Below, one piece after another: positions 5,357 through 8,176 of a DNA stretch of 8,176 nt. Positions within the stretch are counted from its first letter, which is position 1. Each line of letters starts with the position of its first letter. The DNA is from Lachnospiraceae bacterium UBA4317. GTDB taxonomy: Bacteria > Bacillota_A > Clostridia > Lachnospirales > Lachnospiraceae. The notes under the pieces are model-generated. The model had not been told where the DNA came from. It did not search any database and saw only the letters and a list, made by a program, of their open reading frames with translations. A program made the position numbers and the translations under genes. Where the stretch lies: positions 1 to 8,176 of the forward strand of contig DGUF01000224.1 in the NCBI GenBank assembly GCA_002394525.1. The letters are read 5' to 3'.

Positions 5357-5385
5357 TTGTCTAAACAGCCAATCATTGATATAAT
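5357..5385 (+). promoter_or_regulatory. Sigma-A-type promoter of rpoN
   Basis: TTGTCT (5357-5362) and a perfect TATAAT (5380-5385) are separated by 17 bases. The start is expected near 5392, which leaves a 5' leader of about 136 bases before rpoN. This is the clearest promoter in the window. Confidence 0.7.
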
Positions 5386-5399
5386 AAATTCATGCGAAA

Positions 5400-5438
5400 G
5401 ACCCGGACCGCATCCGTTTTTCACGGCATGACCGGGTC
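5400..5438 (+). other. Stem-loop in the rpoN leader
   Basis: GACCCGG (5400-5406) and CCGGGTC (5432-5438) are perfect 7-bp arms. CCGT/ACGG (5414-5417 and 5423-5426) makes an inner stem with a five-base loop. It begins within about 10 bases of the predicted mRNA start, so it may stabilise the 5' end or mediate regulation. No T-tract follows it. Confidence 0.4.
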
Positions 5439-5527
5439 CTCAGAAGTGCGTAAACCGTGACTTTCCGCGGGAGCCGGATCCTCTCTTCCGGCCGCCGGCA
5501 AGAAGAATAAAAACAGGTGCATCCGTT

Positions 5528-6856
5528 ATGCTGCAGCAGAACATTTCTCAGTCGCAACAGCAGATCCTGTCTGTGGATCAGCGACAGTCTCTCCAGATCC
5601 TGGCCTATAACAATCAGGAGCTGGATTCCTTTCTCACCGAGGAGTATATGCAGAATCCTCTTCTGGAGTGCATGCGGGACAAGCAGTCCGAGATCATTGA
5701 CTCCCTGGACGGGCATTACGAAAATGCCAGTTCCTACAAGGACCATTATATCCGCTATGAGGACGAGGATACCGACAGGAGGGGGGATATCCGGGCCGCC
5801 GAGCCGCCGGCCCTCAAGGAACAGCTCAAAGGCCAGCTCAGGATCCGGGATTACAGCCCTGAGGAATGGGACCTGATCGACTATCTGATCGATTGTCTCG
5901 ATGAGAAGGGCTTTTTCCATTACAGCCCCGAGGAGATCGCCCGGTCCGGCGGCTATCCCGTCGAATCCGTCCGCAAATGCCTCGAGGATCTCAAGGAGCT
6001 CGAGCCAGCCGGCATCTTTTCCTCTGATATCGCGGAATGTCTGCTCCGCCAGCTCAGAAAGGACGACCCGGAGGATCAGCTGCTGATCAGGATCATCTCG
6101 GACCACCTGCAGGACCTCCTGCAGGGCAATCTGAGCGCGATCACGCGCTCTCTCAAGATCACGACCGCCAAATGCCGGGCCTGCATCCAGCGGATCGGCG
6201 AGCTCAATCCCCGTCCCATCATGAATACGGAGACCGGTCATACGGGATATATCGTCCCGGACATCCTGGTCAGCCGGGACAACGGCAGCTGGACCGTGAC
6301 CCTCAACGACAGCTGGATGGGCGAATACAAATTCAACGATTACTACATCCACATGATGCAGACCGCCACCGATCCGGAGCTCCGGGAATATTTCCGTGTA
6401 AAGCTGGAGAGGGCCAGGCTGATCGTCACCTCCATAGAGAGGAGGCGGGACACGATCATCCGCATCGTCAGGGCCGTCCTGGACTACCAGAGTGACTTCT
6501 TCCTGGAAAACGGGAGCCTCCTGCCCATGACCATGGACCAGATCGCCAAAAGCCTGGATATCAGCACCTCCACGGTCAGCAGGGCCATCCGCAACAAATA
6601 TATCCAGTACAGGCGGCCTCTCCTGCTCCGGGACCTCTTCTCGGCGCCTGCCTCCTCTGACACAGATGTATCCGCCGACAGCGTCCGCGGCCTCATAGAG
6701 GAGATGATCCGCCGCGAAGATCACAGCAGGCCCCTGAGCGACGACAAGATCGCAAGCTCCCTCAAGGAAAAAGGCATCTCCATTTCCAGGAGGACTGTCG
6801 CCAAATACAGGCAGCAGATGGGGATCCCGGATTCCAGGCTCCGCGCCTACCTTTAA
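5528..6856 (+). CDS. rpoN: RNA polymerase sigma-54 factor (RpoN)
   Basis: This 442-residue sigma factor directs RNA polymerase to -24/-12 promoters, which open only when an AAA+ enhancer-binding activator acts. Region I (about 1-48) is the usual Gln/Leu-rich activator-interacting start (QQNISQSQQQILSVDQRQSLQIL). A short acidic region II (about 50-90) follows, then the core-binding domain (about 95-250). The DNA-binding part has the helix-turn-helix MDQIAKSLDISTSTVSRAIR near 336-355 and the RpoN box SRRTVAKYRQ at 420-429, where the consensus is ARRTVAKYRE. Length is normal for Firmicutes. The ATG at 5528 has a weak AGGTG 8 bases upstream, and no better start is in frame. It has its own promoter and a strong terminator, so it is probably monocistronic. 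No enhancer-binding activator or PTS gene lies beside it in this window. A 532-codon antisense frame covers the gene but is a composition artefact. Confidence 0.97.
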   Translation: MLQQNISQSQQQILSVDQRQSLQILAYNNQELDSFLTEEYMQNPLLECMRDKQSEIIDSLDGHYENASSYKDHYIRYEDEDTDRRGDIRAAEPPALKEQLKGQLRIRDYSPEEWDLIDYLIDCLDEKGFFHYSPEEIARSGGYPVESVRKCLEDLKELEPAGIFSSDIAECLLRQLRKDDPEDQLLIRIISDHLQDLLQGNLSAITRSLKITTAKCRACIQRIGELNPRPIMNTETGHTGYIVPDILVSRDNGSWTVTLNDSWMGEYKFNDYYIHMMQTATDPELREYFRVKLERARLIVTSIERRRDTIIRIVRAVLDYQSDFFLENGSLLPMTMDQIAKSLDISTSTVSRAIRNKYIQYRRPLLLRDLFSAPASSDTDVSADSVRGLIEEMIRREDHSRPLSDDKIASSLKEKGISISRRTVAKYRQQMGIPDSRLRAYL

Positions 6857-6899
6857 AAAACAGACACAGCTGCTCACCCGGTGGACAGCTGTGTTTTTT
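6855..6899. terminator. Bidirectional terminator between rpoN and the CPBP protease gene
   Basis: ACACAGCTG (6864-6872) and CAGCTGTGT (6886-6894) are perfect 9-bp arms around a 13-base loop. On the plus strand the stem runs into six T (6894-6899); on the minus strand it is followed after three bases by six T (6860-6855). It therefore serves rpoN and the convergent gene from the right. The rpoN stop codon TAA is at its left edge. Confidence 0.85.
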
Positions 6900-6984
6900 A
6901 TTTCATTTTTCATCGGAAATTGCAATCTCCGGTGAGGTAAAGCCCACCGGCAAACCTTTGGTTCATTGGATGCAGCACCCGCCT

Positions 6985-7806
6985 TCAACGGTCCTGCCGT
7001 CCCTCATTTCTTCCTCTGAGCACTGTGTAAAAGGCCGCGGCCGCGATCGCGGTCAGGGCTGCGGCCCAGGCCGGGGTGCAGATGGTCCGCCAGGCTCCGG
7101 TCCTGTTCAGGAGGAGGATCAGGAGGTTGCAGGCTCCGTGCAGCCCCGCGGGCACAGCCGGACGGCCCGTCCATATATAGGCCAGGGCAAACACCAGGCC
7201 CATGATCATGGCATAGACCGCTTGGACCAGGGATCCGTGGTAGGCGCCGAAGAGGGCCGACGAAAAAAAGACCGCCGGCCAGAGCCCCAGGGTCCTCTCC
7301 AGCCTGGACAAAAGGATCCCGCGGAAGATCCCCTCCTCGATCAGGGGAATACAGACTCCGAAGACCACTGCCTCCACGGCGAAGCCGGAAAAACCGGGCA
7401 GCAGGCCGGTCGCCGGCCCCGCGCTCCCGGCTCCCGCACCGGCCAGGGCCAGGACAATATTGACTGCGGCAGCCAGGGCCATGGTCCCCACCATCAGGAC
7501 AGGGATCATCCGATCCTTAAGTCGGCCGGAAAGCGGATATCTGGCCGCAAAGGCACAGATCTCCGCGGCAAGGGTCCCGCGCACAAAAAGAAAGCCCGCC
7601 GCCGGAGGCAGGAGCTGCGAAAGGCAGGTCCAGAGGCACTTCAGCGTATAGGTCCCGGCAGGGCTGCCGCCGTCTCTGAGCAGGCTTTCCGCCAGAAGGC
7701 CTCCTGCCGCCTCCATGACCGCGGAAACGGCCCACAGCATGATCATATAGAGGATCAGAGGACGAAAAACAGAAACGATCTCCCTCAGCTCCATTCTCCC
7801 TCGCAT
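6985..7806 (-). CDS. CPBP-family intramembrane metalloprotease
   Basis: This 273-residue polytopic membrane protein belongs to the CPBP (CAAX protease and bacteriocin-processing, Abi/Rce1-like) family. Its hydrophobic segments suggest seven or eight membrane helices (about 13-32, 57-76, 100-121, 138-155, 174-188, 194-212, 221-234, 243-262). The family motifs are complete: EEGIFR with E157-E158 and R162, FGAYH with F186 and H190, and HGACN with H223 and N227, which supply the glutamate and histidines of the active site. The ATG at 7806 has AAGGAG 10 bases upstream; ATG at 7794 is too close to its purine run. It stands alone, converging on rpoN with a shared terminator. Members process prenylated proteins or peptides, give bacteriocin self-immunity or act in signalling; no bacteriocin gene is visible here, so the substrate is unknown. 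The N-terminal half is less conserved and very Ala/Gly rich. Confidence 0.9.
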   Translation of the reverse strand: MRGRMELREIVSVFRPLILYMIMLWAVSAVMEAAGGLLAESLLRDGGSPAGTYTLKCLWTCLSQLLPPAAGFLFVRGTLAAEICAFAARYPLSGRLKDRMIPVLMVGTMALAAAVNIVLALAGAGAGSAGPATGLLPGFSGFAVEAVVFGVCIPLIEEGIFRGILLSRLERTLGLWPAVFFSSALFGAYHGSLVQAVYAMIMGLVFALAYIWTGRPAVPAGLHGACNLLILLLNRTGAWRTICTPAWAAALTAIAAAAFYTVLRGRNEGRQDR

Positions 7807-7917
7807 GCTCTCAAGACTCCTTCTCTTCCCTCAAAACTCCTGTCAAAACCGGTCAGCCTGAAAAATTGTTTTTTCGCTTTCCGGAAGGATCCACGCTTCC
7901 AGAATCTGTATTCCGGA

Positions 7918-7996
7918 CTCCGAAAAGAGGCCCGGTTCCATGATATCAGGGTTCCCGCCCTCCGAAAAAGGGGCCCGGCCTCTGAAAAGAGCCCCG
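7918..7996. repeat. Three imperfect copies of an 18-bp motif downstream of the acyl-CoA dehydrogenase terminator
   Basis: CTCCGAAAAGAGGCCCGG (7918-7935), CTCCGAAAAAGGGGCCCGG (7960-7978) and CTCTGAAAAGAGCCCCG (7980-7996) are clearly related. The last overlaps one arm of the terminator hairpin. A weaker similarity (GCTTCCAGAATCTG against GGTTCCATGATATC) hints at a decayed unit of about 42 bp extending to near 7878. Otherwise 7807-7984 holds no recognisable gene, only the leader of the CPBP gene. Confidence 0.45.
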
Positions 7997-8019
7997 ATGC
8001 AGATCCTGCACCGGGGCTC
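7985..8019 (-). terminator. Rho-independent terminator of the acyl-CoA dehydrogenase gene
   Basis: On the minus strand GAGCCCCGGTGCAG (8019-8006) pairs with CTGCATCGGGGCTC (8002-7989) in a 14-bp stem with one G-U pair and a three-base loop, followed at once by TTTTC (7988-7984). The wobble pair is C-A on the other strand, so the minus-strand reading is the functional one. Confidence 0.8.
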
Positions 8020-8046
8020 CCGATCCTCTATTTTCATTATCATCCC

Positions 8047-8078
8047 GCTTTAAAAGTCCGAATCCGTCCTCTTAAAGC
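8047..8078 (-). other. Hairpin in the acyl-CoA dehydrogenase 3' untranslated region
   Basis: On the minus strand GCTTTAAGAG (8078-8069) pairs with CTTTTAAAGC (8056-8047) over 10 bp with one G-U pair and a 12-base loop. It lies 26 bases after the stop codon and before the main terminator. No T-tract follows, so it is more likely an RNA-stability element. Confidence 0.4.
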
Positions 8079-8104
8079 TGTATAGAGACCACTAAAACCG
8101 GATA

Positions 8105-8176
8105 TTATCTGAGCATAGCGCCGCCGATGACCATCATCTGGACCTCGGATGTGCCTTCGTAGATCTCGGTGATCTT
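8105..8176 (-). CDS. Acyl-CoA dehydrogenase, butyryl-CoA dehydrogenase type, last 23 codons
   Basis: Only the C-terminus is in the window: KITEIYEGTSEVQMMVIGGA followed by MLR and TAA at 8105-8107. The stretch EIYEGTSEVQ is the highly conserved end of the short-chain acyl-CoA dehydrogenase flavoprotein fold; its glycine-rich turn contacts FAD across the tetramer. The ending is typical of clostridial butyryl-CoA dehydrogenase (Bcd), which reduces crotonyl-CoA to butyryl-CoA with an EtfAB partner, but other short-chain enzymes end similarly, so no symbol is assigned. The upstream part, its start and any linked butyrate-pathway genes lie beyond the window. Two hairpins follow it, the second a strong terminator. 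Confidence 0.85.
   Translation of the reverse strand, partial: KITEIYEGTSEVQMMVIGGAMLR

Noticed and set aside
5390..6988. A 532-codon open frame on the minus strand covering all of rpoN
   Set aside because: It is the mirror of a GC-rich gene with biased codons. Its protein has no family signature and no ribosome site, while rpoN on the other strand is unmistakable.
7818..7846. Promoter for the CPBP gene using a perfect TTGACA (7846-7841)
   Set aside because: The position 17 bases downstream is GAAGGA, part of the ribosome binding site, so there is no usable -10.
7843..8043. A 66-codon minus-strand frame after the acyl-CoA dehydrogenase gene
   Set aside because: It contains the strong terminator hairpin at 7989-8019 and has no good ribosome site; the content is repeat-derived.
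6958..8085. A 375-codon plus-strand frame across the CPBP gene and beyond
   Set aside because: The product is Gly/Arg/Pro/Gln-rich with no motif, runs through two genes' control regions and a terminator, and opposes a well-supported membrane protease gene.

Overview
The window reads as chromosomal DNA from a fairly GC-rich member of the Clostridia, most likely a Lachnospiraceae-like gut anaerobe. The pointers are a butyryl-CoA-dehydrogenase-type C-terminus, an ECF sigma factor with an RsiV-type anti-sigma factor, a ThrH-type phosphatase, sigma-54, and strong AGGAGG-like ribosome binding sites. Species cannot be fixed from the sequence alone. No rRNA, tRNA, CRISPR array, transposase or phage gene was seen.

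Layout. Bases 1-1162 (minus strand) hold the 5' part of an MscS-type mechanosensitive channel gene preceded by thrH. They are probably cotranscribed from a promoter near 1320-1348, which lies between two terminator-like hairpins. Bases 1401-4228 (minus) form a three-gene unit: a lipoprotein with a ComEC-like metallo-beta-lactamase domain, an ECF sigma factor, and an RsiV-type membrane anti-sigma factor whose start overlaps the sigma stop codon. Bases 4229-4568 are non-coding and structured. Bases 4569-5009 (minus) encode a small protein of unknown function with a regular 13-residue Asp repeat. A 518-bp divergent intergenic region then leads to rpoN (sigma-54, plus strand, 5528-6856), which ends in a bidirectional terminator shared with a convergent CPBP-family membrane protease gene (6985-7806, minus). 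The window closes with a terminator-bearing intergenic region and the last codons of an acyl-CoA dehydrogenase gene (minus).

How the parts relate. The sigma/anti-sigma pair is a classic envelope-stress module; the preceding surface-anchored MBL lipoprotein is an unusual companion. The anti-sigma factor has a long acidic linker with decapeptide repeats between its membrane helix and its sensor domain. rpoN has no enhancer-binding activator gene beside it here, and no sigma-54 promoter was recognised in the window.

The least explained parts are the Asp-repeat protein with its palindrome-rich promoter and leader, the structured DNA at 5190-5297 between the divergent promoters, and the terminator-like hairpin in the thrH leader. 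None proves a new system; each gives a testable observation.
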